From: Chitinophagales bacterium
Lineage (GTDB): Bacteria; Bacteroidota; Bacteroidia; Chitinophagales; JADIYW01
Assembly (NCBI GenBank): GCA_023957215.1
Contig: JAMLHH010000001.1
Location: 81,383-145,382 of the forward strand
Reading direction: 5' to 3'
Length of the DNA stretch: 64,000 nucleotides
Positions 55,108 through 63,902 of the stretch are shown here, piece by piece (the first letter of the stretch is position 1; the number at the start of each line of letters is the position of its first letter). Under the pieces are notes generated by a model. The model worked only from the letters and a program-made list of their open reading frames with translations. It made no database searches and had not been told where the DNA came from. Both the position numbers and the translations under genes were made by a program.

Positions 55108-56043
55108 TTACATTCTTTTCCAATAGTCTTGTGAACGAATATTGTCCAAAATATTAAAGTAAGACATATATCTTGATTCGGAAATTTTCCCTTTCGAAAA
55201 TGCTTCTTTGACTCCACATTGCTGTTCATTTTCATGTGAGCAATTATTAAATTGACATAAGTCACTTACTTTTCTCATTTCGGGAAAATATCCACTTAGT
55301 TCTTCCGGCTCCATTTCGATGACAAAAAGCTCTTTGATACCGGGCGTGTCAATGACATAAGTATTTATTCCCAATTCATACATGGTGGCAAAGGTGGTCG
55401 TATGTGTTCCTTTTTCCCACTTATTGGAAATGGACGCTGTTTTTAATTGTAAAGAAGGATTTAAAACGTTGAGTAACGATGATTTCCCCACGCCGGAATG
55501 TCCCATTATCAGATTGGTCTTATTTTGCATAGATTCTTTTATTCTATCTATTCCTTTGAATGTCTGTGTAGATGAAGGAATCACACGATAACCAATCTCG
55601 GTATAAACTTTTATCAATTCTTCTAATTTGTCCATCTCTTTTTGCTTCAGCAAATCTACCTTATTGATGATAATCGTAGCGGGAATATGATACATTTCCG
55701 CAATCACTAAAAATCTGTCAATAAATCCCAAAGAAGTCCTTGGTTGTGAGATAGTTGCCACTATAAATGCCTGATCAATATTAGAAGCAATGATATGTCT
55801 TAGATGCTTTTGTCTTGGAGATTGTCTGATGATATAGTTTTTTCTATCAAGAATCTCATCAATAACAAAATCAGTCGTTGCTTCATCCTGTGTGATGATA
55901 ACTTTGTCTCCTACCGCTATCGGATTGGTGTCTTTTTTCTCACCTATTTTAAATCGTCCCGGCAATCTGCAATTCAGCACATTCCCATCTTCTGTCTTGA
56001 CGATATACCAGCTACCGGTTGATTGCAGGACGACGCCTTCCAT
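55108..56043 (-). CDS. rsgA: Ribosome small subunit-dependent GTPase RsgA
   Basis: RsgA checks late maturation of the 30S subunit. The 311 residues show an OB domain, then a circularly permuted GTPase: NKVD at ~127-130, P-loop GHSGVGKSS (~181-189), DTPG (~232-235). The zinc site is Cys263, Cys268, His270 and Cys276. It is 4 bases after the GGGP synthase gene and probably shares its transcript. Confidence 0.96.
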   Translation of the reverse strand: MEGVVLQSTGSWYIVKTEDGNVLNCRLPGRFKIGEKKDTNPIAVGDKVIITQDEATTDFVIDEILDRKNYIIRQSPRQKHLRHIIASNIDQAFIVATISQPRTSLGFIDRFLVIAEMYHIPATIIINKVDLLKQKEMDKLEELIKVYTEIGYRVIPSSTQTFKGIDRIKESMQNKTNLIMGHSGVGKSSLLNVLNPSLQLKTASISNKWEKGTHTTTFATMYELGINTYVIDTPGIKELFVIEMEPEELSGYFPEMRKVSDLCQFNNCSHENEQQCGVKEAFSKGKISESRYMSYFNILDNIRSQDYWKRM

Positions 56044-56047
56044 AGCA

Positions 56048-56776
56048 TTAAGTATTCACTTGGCTTAGAGAATGTAAAGAATAAATAAAGCCAAGGTCTT
56101 TTTCGATAATAGAACCCAAAATTATCAAATTTGCCCCCGCTTCGATAGCCGAGTCGATTTGTGTTTTTGTACGCAATCCACCTCCTACAATAATAGGTAT
56201 ATCAATATTTTCTCTTACTTTCTTAATCATTTCTGCCGGCACAGGCTTTTCGGCGCCACTTCCTGCTTCAAGGTATATACATTTTAATCCCAACATTTCT
56301 CCGGCCATTGCCGTGGCTACAGCGATATCACTCTTATCTCTTGGAATCGGAGTCGTATTGCTGATGTATGAAACAGAAGTAGATTTTTCACCATCTATCA
56401 AAATATATCCTGTCGGTATGACTTCTAATGAAGTCTGTTTGATAATAGGTGCTGCCTCTACATGTCGCCCTATCAGTAAATCTGCATTTCTACCTGAAAT
56501 AAGTGATAAGAACAAAAGTCCGTCAGCATTTTCATACACTTGTGATGGGTTGCCCGGAAATATAATGATGGGAATAGATGTATGCGCTTTTAAAAAATCG
56601 ATGATTTGAGATAATTGGTTTTTAAAAATCAAACTTCCACCCACCAAGAAATAATGAGCTAATCCTTTGTTGGCAATATCGACAAGATATAATAAGTAAT
56701 TATCAGAACATTTGTCCGGATCTATCAAGATGGCTATTTGCCCTTTTTGTTCAGAAATGTGAGATAAAATACTCAA
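56048..56776 (-). CDS. Geranylgeranylglyceryl/polyprenylglyceryl phosphate synthase (GGGPS)
   Basis: It joins a polyprenyl diphosphate to glycerol 1-phosphate, the first ether bond in archaeal lipids; Bacteroidota carry group II enzymes. The 242-residue TIM barrel shows IAILIDPDKC, the LVGGSL loop, CIYLEAGSGAEKPVP and the phosphate loop IIVGGGLRTKTQIDSAIEAGANLIILGS. A TTG at 56776 is the start; there is no ATG before the first conserved strand. A minus-strand TACCTTTG (56800-56793) lies just upstream. The bacterial product is not fully known. Confidence 0.9.
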   Translation of the reverse strand: MSILSHISEQKGQIAILIDPDKCSDNYLLYLVDIANKGLAHYFLVGGSLIFKNQLSQIIDFLKAHTSIPIIIFPGNPSQVYENADGLLFLSLISGRNADLLIGRHVEAAPIIKQTSLEVIPTGYILIDGEKSTSVSYISNTTPIPRDKSDIAVATAMAGEMLGLKCIYLEAGSGAEKPVPAEMIKKVRENIDIPIIVGGGLRTKTQIDSAIEAGANLIILGSIIEKDLGFIYSLHSLSQVNT

Positions 56777-56792
56777 TATGTCTATTTTAATT

Positions 56793-56800
56793 CAAAGGTA
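56793..56800 (-). promoter_or_regulatory. -7 box TACCTTTG of the GGGPS-rsgA unit
   Basis: A match to TAnnTTTG on the minus strand, ending 16 bases before the TTG start codon. The same eight bases precede argF'. Confidence 0.5.
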
Positions 56801-56884
56801 TTAAATTTCATTCAATATAATTTACATCTATTTCATATATAGTAGTTTCTACGCTTTTGAAATTTGACTATCTTTCGGCAAAAT

Positions 56885-57379
56885 ATGAAAAACAGCTCTA
56901 TTATTTTAACGTGGATATATGAATTAGTTTGGTTCGTGGCAGCTATTCTCTTCGTTGCATTTTTCACTTGGAATCTCTATTCATCTTTAGAAAAGAGTTT
57001 CTTTTATTATATTGCCACTACTATGTTTTTGGCTTTCAATCTTTTTAGATGGATTGCTTTTCCAAGGTATTCTCCTTTGATGTATTCATTTGTATTTAAA
57101 GCCATCATGTTGATAGCCAATATTTTTATGTTTGTCTATATACTAAAAGACTTTCAAGATGTGATGAATGTCTTCAATTCTTTCAATTTTACCAATGGGT
57201 GGTATGACACCTATCTAATCAAGGAAAATGTCAGTTTGGAAAATATCATGAAAATCAAAAGCACGACAATTGCAAGTGTAGTTTCATATCTCATTTTGTG
57301 TATCTTGTTTGAATTTCGAGCTGTTCAACTCATTTTCCGGTGGAGACAAGTCCCCGATTATTTACTGAATAAAGATTAA
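56885..57379 (+). CDS. Small integral membrane protein, unknown
   Basis: The 164 residues hold four predicted membrane spans (~10-30, ~38-58, ~68-90, ~128-148) with aromatic-rich sequence (YELVWFVAAILFVAFFTWNL). No domain was recognised. The ATG at 56885 is preferred over a TTG at 56864. It is divergent from the GGGPS gene. The next gene starts 80 bases later on the same strand. Confidence 0.65.
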   Translation: MKNSSIILTWIYELVWFVAAILFVAFFTWNLYSSLEKSFFYYIATTMFLAFNLFRWIAFPRYSPLMYSFVFKAIMLIANIFMFVYILKDFQDVMNVFNSFNFTNGWYDTYLIKENVSLENIMKIKSTTIASVVSYLILCILFEFRAVQLIFRWRQVPDYLLNKD

Positions 57380-57459
57380 TTCCGGCTATCTCTTACGATT
57401 GATTAATATTTTTGACGAGTCTTTCATACAAATGAAAGGTCTATTCATTATATTTAATC

Positions 57460-59580
57460 ATGTTTAGACTTTTTTTGTTGTTAGCCCTACTTTTTCCCGG
57501 TCAAAAGATATGGGCATTTCAAATTGATATTGAGGCATCTCAGAATGTTCTCCATCAAACTGTCGTTAAATATACCCTTGACGATTTTTCATCTTTGCTG
57601 CTCAAAGCTCAAGTAGAAAATGTTTCTGTCAATGGGAACAAAAATGTGAAATTGGTTATCCTTTTGCCCGATATACAAGAAGAAAAATATGCTAAAAAGG
57701 TCTCTGACCAATATCCCATCTATGCAGTCAAAGATCGCTCCTATCAATGGACAGGTCGGGTAGATGGGAATGCATATACTTTAGAATTAAAAGCTTACAG
57801 CTATGAAGGCATTAGTGCGGCACTGTATGGTCTGTTACAAGAAGTTTTGGGATTTAGTTTTTATCATCCGAGAGAAAGTGTGATTCCCGACTTATCAAAA
57901 TTCCCTTTTGCCAAAGATTTTGAATACGGCTCAAATCCGAGATTTAACAAGATGGGTTTCCATTTACACCTCATGCATCCCATCGAATTGACAGAAGCAC
58001 TTTTGGACGAGGATTTCCCAAATGGTGAACAACGTATCAAAGAATACATAGATTGGTTAGCAAGAAATCGCCAAAATTATTTTGAGTTTAATCTCCTCAA
58101 TTCTATAAATCTAAAGAAATGGATTCCTTATGCCCAAAAGTGGACTGCCTATATGTTAGAAAGAGGAATTATGCCGGGAGCCGATTTGTCTTTGAATATG
58201 AAACAACAATATGCATTTAAGCTCTATGAGTATCCGCCTATAAAATTTCGAACCAAAAAGAAGCAAGTATTTAAAAGAGTACAACAATTGGCACAAATTC
58301 CGTGGAAATACTGGAACATGGAGTTTTCATCAACGGAATTTTCATCGGGTAATGCAAAAATGAAATCTAAGTTGAGGGTGTATGTTCATCAACTTTTACG
58401 TGAAAATAAAATTCAACTCGCAGGAAGAGAACATGTCGTAAAACCCGAAACGATGGTTAACAAAAATGCATTTCAAGGTTTGGATTTGAGTGATTCTTTA
58501 GAAAAATACAGAGCTAATTTTATTCATACGGTGATGTTTTATACACTCAATGATTCATTAGCTCCCGTATATGGCAATAAAAATCTGCAACACATGCGCA
58601 ACAAGCTTTTACACGAGCAAGAAATAAAAGAAACTTGGTATCATCCTGAGTCTGCTTATTGGATTACTTTTGACAATACAATTCCCATGTTTTTAACACC
58701 TTATCTCAATGCCCGTTTGGAGGATATTTTGTATTGCGATACCCAAAAAGTAGAAGGTCATTTGGAATTTTCTTCCGGTTGGGAATGGGGATATTGGTTA
58801 GTAGATTGGAGTGTGGCCAACTGGTCATGGTCGAGTGAAATAAATGGTAAAAAAGTAGAAGCTTATCCGACACAGTATTTTGATAAAATAGTTAAAGATC
58901 AATCTGCAAGAGATTTCTTTTTAGCCACATCTCAGTTACAAGATACAATTATCAAAGCCCAAAATTTAATACAGTTTTTGACGGCAGCAACGGTGACAGA
59001 TGAAATGCCTTTTGACAAAAATCTGCCTCTACATCCTATGCCACCCTATTTGTACAAAGATATCAGAAATAAAATCAGTTTGCAGGTAGTAGATAGTCTA
59101 TATCAGCATACTCTTCCATTGCTTGTAAAATATGACAGTCTGTACCAAAGTTATCGATCACAGTTGGGTGAGGAAGTACTCCGGCATCCGGTCGTTCGTG
59201 AAATGGTAGAAAGTTTGGACATTACAGCTCTTAGAGCAAGACATCGCACTGCCACCTTGAAATATCTATTGCAATACAGAAAAGCGAGTTTAGAAAATAA
59301 TTCCTACATGAAAAATGATGCATTGCGCTATTTAGAGCAAGCTAAAAAGATCCGTTTACAGGCCTTGGAAATTGTCAGAGACCGGGAGGCAAACTACCGC
59401 TATCCGGTAGAAGAATTAGCCTATCAAAGACCCAGTAAAACGGTATATAATTTCGGCTATTTATACACCGCCCACCGTCTGCACTTTTGGGAGCGAGAGG
59501 AAGGTCAAGCACTGAATAATAAATATACTTTCAGGTATCAAAATATCTGGGATGTACTAAAAATTATAGGTTTAAAATAG
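57460..59580 (+). CDS. Secreted glycoside hydrolase-like protein (alpha-glucuronidase-like N-terminus)
   Basis: The 706-residue protein has a signal peptide (LFLLLALLFPGQKIWA). The N-terminal ~150 residues resemble the beta domain before the barrel in GH20/GH67/GH115-type enzymes (YTLELKAYSYEGISAALYGLLQEVLGFSFYHP). A barrel-like region follows (RFNKMGFHLHLMHPIE … IDWLARNRQNYFEFNLLN). A late segment is helical. Catalytic residues could not be assigned, so it may be a catalytically distinct or inactive relative. No other glycosidase or SusCD gene is adjacent. Confidence 0.6.
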   Translation: MFRLFLLLALLFPGQKIWAFQIDIEASQNVLHQTVVKYTLDDFSSLLLKAQVENVSVNGNKNVKLVILLPDIQEEKYAKKVSDQYPIYAVKDRSYQWTGRVDGNAYTLELKAYSYEGISAALYGLLQEVLGFSFYHPRESVIPDLSKFPFAKDFEYGSNPRFNKMGFHLHLMHPIELTEALLDEDFPNGEQRIKEYIDWLARNRQNYFEFNLLNSINLKKWIPYAQKWTAYMLERGIMPGADLSLNMKQQYAFKLYEYPPIKFRTKKKQVFKRVQQLAQIPWKYWNMEFSSTEFSSGNAKMKSKLRVYVHQLLRENKIQLAGREHVVKPETMVNKNAFQGLDLSDSLEKYRANFIHTVMFYTLNDSLAPVYGNKNLQHMRNKLLHEQEIKETWYHPESAYWITFDNTIPMFLTPYLNARLEDILYCDTQKVEGHLEFSSGWEWGYWLVDWSVANWSWSSEINGKKVEAYPTQYFDKIVKDQSARDFFLATSQLQDTIIKAQNLIQFLTAATVTDEMPFDKNLPLHPMPPYLYKDIRNKISLQVVDSLYQHTLPLLVKYDSLYQSYRSQLGEEVLRHPVVREMVESLDITALRARHRTATLKYLLQYRKASLENNSYMKNDALRYLEQAKKIRLQALEIVRDREANYRYPVEELAYQRPSKTVYNFGYLYTAHRLHFWEREEGQALNNKYTFRYQNIWDVLKIIGLK

Positions 59581-59684
59581 AGTTTCTCTGTAAGATTTTT
59601 TGTTAGCCAAGAGAAGTACCTGATACTGTTTTTCATATCTTGGATATCGAATCTAAAAAGCGCATGAGGGGCAAAGTGGAGTAT

Positions 59685-59722
59685 AGTATTGAGACTAATT
59701 GTAATGAGTATTGAGACTAATA
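59685..59722. repeat. Short direct repeat, 22-bp period
   Basis: AGTATTGAGACTAAT occurs at 59685-59699 and again one 22-base period later. A reverse-complement partial copy (CTCAATACT) lies near 59821. These lie in the gap between two converging genes (59581-59860), where no gene was recognised. Confidence 0.5.
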
Positions 59723-59860
59723 GTAGTGTGGTTCGACAAGCTAACCAACCATATTGAGGCTTTTCAGAGTTACAATGTATATTACGAGAAAAATGTGTCG
59801 CATTACACTTTACTCACATACTCAATACTATTTCAGGGACATGCCCCAATAAATCCAATT

Positions 59861-60853
59861 TTATGCTATCAAACCCTTTTTGAGCAAATATTCTGCTATC
59901 TGAACGGCATTGGTTGCAGCACCTTTTCGCAAGTTATCGGCTACCACCCAAATATTCAAAGTCTTTTCTTGAGTTTCATCTCTTCTTATCCTACCGACCA
60001 AGACATCATCTGTATTATGGGCATCCATCGGCATGGGATATTTGTTGTGTGCCACATCATCTACAAGAACTAATCCCGGAGAACTGCCGAGAAGTTTTTT
60101 CACTTCTTCCAAATCAAATTCATTTTCAAACTCAATATTTACAGCTTCAGAATGCCCGCCCATTACAGGAATACGAACGGCAGTCGCTGTCACTTTGATA
60201 CTGTCATCACGCAAAATCTTTTTGGTTTCATTCACCATTTTCATTTCTTCTTTGGTATAACCATTGTCCAAGAAGACATCAATGTGTGGTATTACGTTCA
60301 AATCTATTCTGTAATTGTAAGCCATTGCTCCTTCTTTCCCTTCACGCTCGTTCATCAATTGATCGACGGCTTTCTTTCCGGTACCCGTGACAGATTGATA
60401 GGTAGAAACGACAATGCGTTTTGCCTTGTATTTTTTGTGTAAAGGATTGAGTGCCACGACCATCTGTATGGTGCTACAATTAGGATTAGCAATAATTTTA
60501 TCTTCGGAGGTCAAAGCATCAGCATTGATTTCCGGTACAATCAATTTTTTATTGGGATCCATTCTCCATGCGGATGAATTATCAATCACTGTAATACCGG
60601 CTTCTGCAAATTGAGGTGCCCATTCTAAAGAAGTTCCTCCACCGGCGGAAAACAAAGCTATTGAAGGTTTCAGTTTGATAGCTTCATCAGGAGTGACTAC
60701 CGTGTATTCTTTTCCTTTAAAAACTACCTTTTTACCTGCGGAACGTGCAGATGCTACAGGAATCAATTCACTAACAGGGAAATCCCTTTCTTCCAAAACT
60801 TTGAGCATTTGACCGCCAACTAATCCGGTCGCTCCTACAACAGCTACTTTCAT
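59861..60853 (-). CDS. asd: Aspartate-semialdehyde dehydrogenase
   Basis: It reduces aspartyl phosphate to the semialdehyde, the branch point to lysine/diaminopimelate, threonine and methionine. The 330 residues show the NADP fold MKVAVVGATGLVGGQMLKVL, the nucleophile Cys126 in ANPNCSTIQ, and the general acid/base His234 in MGGHSEAVNIE. STYQSVTGTGKKA is also conserved. The gene is single and on the minus strand. A -7 box lies 17 bases upstream. Confidence 0.96.
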   Translation of the reverse strand: MKVAVVGATGLVGGQMLKVLEERDFPVSELIPVASARSAGKKVVFKGKEYTVVTPDEAIKLKPSIALFSAGGGTSLEWAPQFAEAGITVIDNSSAWRMDPNKKLIVPEINADALTSEDKIIANPNCSTIQMVVALNPLHKKYKAKRIVVSTYQSVTGTGKKAVDQLMNEREGKEGAMAYNYRIDLNVIPHIDVFLDNGYTKEEMKMVNETKKILRDDSIKVTATAVRIPVMGGHSEAVNIEFENEFDLEEVKKLLGSSPGLVLVDDVAHNKYPMPMDAHNTDDVLVGRIRRDETQEKTLNIWVVADNLRKGAATNAVQIAEYLLKKGLIA

Positions 60854-60869
60854 TTTTTTACCTTTGTAT

Positions 60870-60878
60870 GCAAAAATA
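60870..60878 (-). promoter_or_regulatory. -7 box TATTTTTGC of asd
   Basis: A perfect TAnnTTTGC on the minus strand, 16 bases before the asd ATG. The divergent lamin-tail gene starts 30 bases on the other side. Confidence 0.5.
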
Positions 60879-60907
60879 TAAAATCGTATATTATCTTAAC
60901 GTGATAA

Positions 60908-63427
60908 ATGCTAAAGACTATTAAAATCAGAATTGTTTTTTACATCTTCTTAATGGGAATGATTACCCAAATACAGGCACAAGATGTAGAATATAGAGAG
61001 GTAGTTATCAATGAAATTATGGCAAATCCCAATCCGCCGGTTGATAATCTCCCCAATAATGAATATATAGAAATCTATAACCGATCGAATCAAAATATAG
61101 ATTTGACCAATTGGACATTAAAAGATGCCTCCACGACTGTGGGTGTTTTTTCAAATGCAAATATTGCACCACACGAGTATGCCATTATTTGTAAATTAGC
61201 GGATGAACCATTATTCACACCTTTTGGGAAAGTGGTGACTGTCAATAAATGGCCTGCACTCAATAATGACAAAGACAGTGTCGTCATACGGACTGCAACC
61301 GGTCAATTGGTCGATGCGGTCTATTATAGCGACACTTGGTATAAGGATGCAGGTAAAAAAACAGGGGGGTATAGTTTAGAACTGATCAATCCTACATTAA
61401 ACTGCTCAGATGATAAAAATTGGATAGCTTCAAAAGCCGGCGATGGTGGTACTCCCGGTCAAAAAAATAGTGTTGAAGTCTTAATACCGGATACAATCGC
61501 TCCGATTATCAGTCAGATAAATATTTTAAATTCCCAATCAATCCAACTCACTTTTTCTAAATCCATAGATGTAGTGACAGCAGAAAACACCAATTTATAC
61601 ATTTTCACTCCTTCTATAGAGGTAGCTTCCATCCACTTCAATGTTGAGAGAAATATCGCCACCATTGAATTGAGTGAGAGTTTGAATCCCGGTGCATTAT
61701 ATAACTTTCATGTTTTCGGCATCAATGATTGTGAGGGGAATGCTCTAAAAGATACCACATTTGCCATTTCTATAGGTCAAAAAGCGACATTTAACGATAT
61801 ACTGATTACAGAAATCATGGCAAAACCTACACCTGTTGTAGGATTGCCTGAAGTAGAATACATAGAATTATACAACAATAGCGAAAAAGCAATTGACTTA
61901 AAAGGCATGGTGTTGAAAGCAAGTACGAGAACTGCTACATTTACAGGTGGCACACTTTTACCGCACGAATATGCAGTGGTCACTTCATCGGAGAATGTCG
62001 GTCTATTCAGTTTTTCACCCAAGGTGATAGGTCTCGATAAATTTCCTGCTTTGACGGATGGCGGTGCACAGTTATCTCTTAGTAACAGTGATGGCAGTGC
62101 CACCTTTCAAATCACTTATAGCAACGCTTGGTATGCAAGTTCTGAAAAGAAAGTCGGTGGTTGGTCTTTAGAGATGAAAGATCTTTTACAACCTTGCATA
62201 GAAAGAGAAAATTGGAGTGAATCTCAAGATCCGAAGGGAGGAACTCCCGGTCAGGTTAATTCTGTCAACGGTTCTCTGGGAGCAATAGCTTCGGTAGTAG
62301 CCGGCACAGTGGAATTTCACGATGCACACCACATACAAATACTTTTTTCAGGCAAGCTCCATCCAAATATAATTGATGATGTATCTATCCGTGTAGAGCC
62401 TCATTTGGAAATAGCTCATTTTCAGATTCAAACCAACACTCCTGATATTGTAGAAATTGAATTTACTGATAATATAGTAGAAAACACGATTTACAAAATC
62501 ACGATAGACGGGCTATATGATTGTGCAGGGAATGCGATAAAGTCTTCTACTTTGGAATTTGGAATACCACAAACCGTTGAACCGGGCGATATCATCATCA
62601 ATGAATTGCTCTACGATCCCAATACAGGCGGAACAGACTTTGTGGAATTGCTCAATATCAGTGATAAATTATTATCCGTTTCCGATTTACTGATTACTAG
62701 AGAAGATCCTTTGACACAAGCTGTCATTACCAATACCGATTTGTCCTCCGTGAAAAAATTGATATTTCCGGGAGATTATTTGGTCTTGTCTTCTAAAGGA
62801 GAAAATATCAGGGTACAATACAACACGCCGGGAGTCAGTGTATTTGCTGATGTGAGTAGTTTCCCAAATTATGTCAATGATGGAGGAATCGTAGGTTTGT
62901 ATCGTAACGATAATACCGTACTCGAAAAATTTGAATACAATCCTAAGATGCATTTTAAGATGTTGAAAGTGACCAAGGGTGTTTCTTTGGAGCGCATTAA
63001 TCCGAGAGTCTCTACCGAAGAAGTTTCCAATTGGAACTCGGCAGCTCTTTCCGTTGGCGGGGCGACTCCGGGATATAAAAATAGTCAATATTTACAGGTT
63101 ATTCCTAAAGGAAAGCTCTCCGTATCTCCGGAAGTATTCTCACCCGATAATGACGGAGTAGATGACGTACTTGGTGTTTCTTATCAATTGGACAAAGCCG
63201 ATTATGTAGGCTCGGCTTCTGTCTATACGATAGAAGGGATTCCTGTCAAAACTTTGTTTAGCCAACAGACTTTATCCCAAGAAGGATTTTTCACATGGGA
63301 TGGCTTGGATAAGGATGATAAAAAAGCCAGAGTCGGTATTTATGTTGTCGTTTTAGAGTTGTACAATCTCAAAGGGAAAAGTGAGATTCTTAGAACGAAA
63401 TGTGTATTAGCTGCCAGAAACAGATAG
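60908..63427 (+). CDS. Secreted lamin-tail-domain surface protein
   Basis: The 839 residues have a signal peptide (YIFLMGMITQIQAQ) and three lamin-tail domains: ~30-185 (VVINEIMANPNPPVDNLPNNEYIEIYN), ~295-450 (ILITEIMAKPTPVVGLPEVEYIELYN) and ~560-735 (IIINELLYDPNTGGTDFVELLN). Ig-like (Big_5-type) domains lie between them. The end is FlgD-like (SPEVFSPDNDGVDDVLGVSYQL … GIYVVVLELYNLKG), as seen in T9SS-exported proteins. It ends in AARNR rather than the usual basic tail. A role in surface binding is likely. Confidence 0.82.
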   Translation: MLKTIKIRIVFYIFLMGMITQIQAQDVEYREVVINEIMANPNPPVDNLPNNEYIEIYNRSNQNIDLTNWTLKDASTTVGVFSNANIAPHEYAIICKLADEPLFTPFGKVVTVNKWPALNNDKDSVVIRTATGQLVDAVYYSDTWYKDAGKKTGGYSLELINPTLNCSDDKNWIASKAGDGGTPGQKNSVEVLIPDTIAPIISQINILNSQSIQLTFSKSIDVVTAENTNLYIFTPSIEVASIHFNVERNIATIELSESLNPGALYNFHVFGINDCEGNALKDTTFAISIGQKATFNDILITEIMAKPTPVVGLPEVEYIELYNNSEKAIDLKGMVLKASTRTATFTGGTLLPHEYAVVTSSENVGLFSFSPKVIGLDKFPALTDGGAQLSLSNSDGSATFQITYSNAWYASSEKKVGGWSLEMKDLLQPCIERENWSESQDPKGGTPGQVNSVNGSLGAIASVVAGTVEFHDAHHIQILFSGKLHPNIIDDVSIRVEPHLEIAHFQIQTNTPDIVEIEFTDNIVENTIYKITIDGLYDCAGNAIKSSTLEFGIPQTVEPGDIIINELLYDPNTGGTDFVELLNISDKLLSVSDLLITREDPLTQAVITNTDLSSVKKLIFPGDYLVLSSKGENIRVQYNTPGVSVFADVSSFPNYVNDGGIVGLYRNDNTVLEKFEYNPKMHFKMLKVTKGVSLERINPRVSTEEVSNWNSAALSVGGATPGYKNSQYLQVIPKGKLSVSPEVFSPDNDGVDDVLGVSYQLDKADYVGSASVYTIEGIPVKTLFSQQTLSQEGFFTWDGLDKDDKKARVGIYVVVLELYNLKGKSEILRTKCVLAARNR

Positions 63428-63454
63428 CCAAAAAGTATATAGTCAAAATCAAAC

Positions 63455-63491
63455 AAAAAAGCCCCGATAGCAATAAATGCTATCGGGGCTT
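63455..63491. terminator. Terminator between the lamin-tail gene and the small unknown gene
   Basis: A perfect 14-bp stem (63459-63472 with 63478-63491, AAGCCCCGATAGCA / TGCTATCGGGGCTT) has a 5-base loop. The A-run on the left gives a T-run for the minus strand, so it ends the minus-strand gene best. It should also slow plus-strand transcription. Confidence 0.9.
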
Positions 63492-63497
63492 GTCATT

Positions 63498-63833
63498 TTA
63501 GATCTTGAAAATTCTCAATTTATTTGTTTTAGGTTTAAAAAATCTGTTGATAACGGGGTTGTTAAAGGCGCTTAGGATATCGTTCCAGATGGAATTGGTT
63601 TCACTTTTAAAAACTTCCATAGAGATGAGTTGATATTTGTATCTTTCTTTGAGTTGTATGTATCTTTTGTCCGAAAAAAGTAGTTCGTTTTTTAATTTGG
63701 TGAGTTCAGTCTGCACGACATAATCTCCTTTCGGGATGTAATAGATATACTGTGCGTTGTACCTGCTTTTTGCCGTTTGGATGAAATCTAAGACCAATTG
63801 TTCTTTGGATGAAATGACATTGTTTGTTTTCAT
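63498..63833 (-). CDS. Small hypothetical protein (111 residues)
   Basis: The frame opens with ATG at 63833 and encodes a charged, mainly helical protein (SKEQLVLDFIQTAKSRYN … YIPKGDYVVQTELTKLKNELLF) with a basic C-terminus (FFKPKTNKLRIFKI). It has no signal peptide or membrane segment, and no family was recognised. The strong terminator after its stop supports it being transcribed. Confidence 0.6.
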   Translation of the reverse strand: MKTNNVISSKEQLVLDFIQTAKSRYNAQYIYYIPKGDYVVQTELTKLKNELLFSDKRYIQLKERYKYQLISMEVFKSETNSIWNDILSAFNNPVINRFFKPKTNKLRIFKI

Positions 63834-63902
63834 GGAATTAAAGATTTAAGATTTGGAAATGAATGACTTAGTCAATATGACCTTTTCCTTTGGGTAGGAC
63901 AC

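Noticed and set aside
59711-60073. Plus-strand frame of 120 codons across the end of asd
   Set aside because: It overlaps asd in antisense and has no recognisable protein features.
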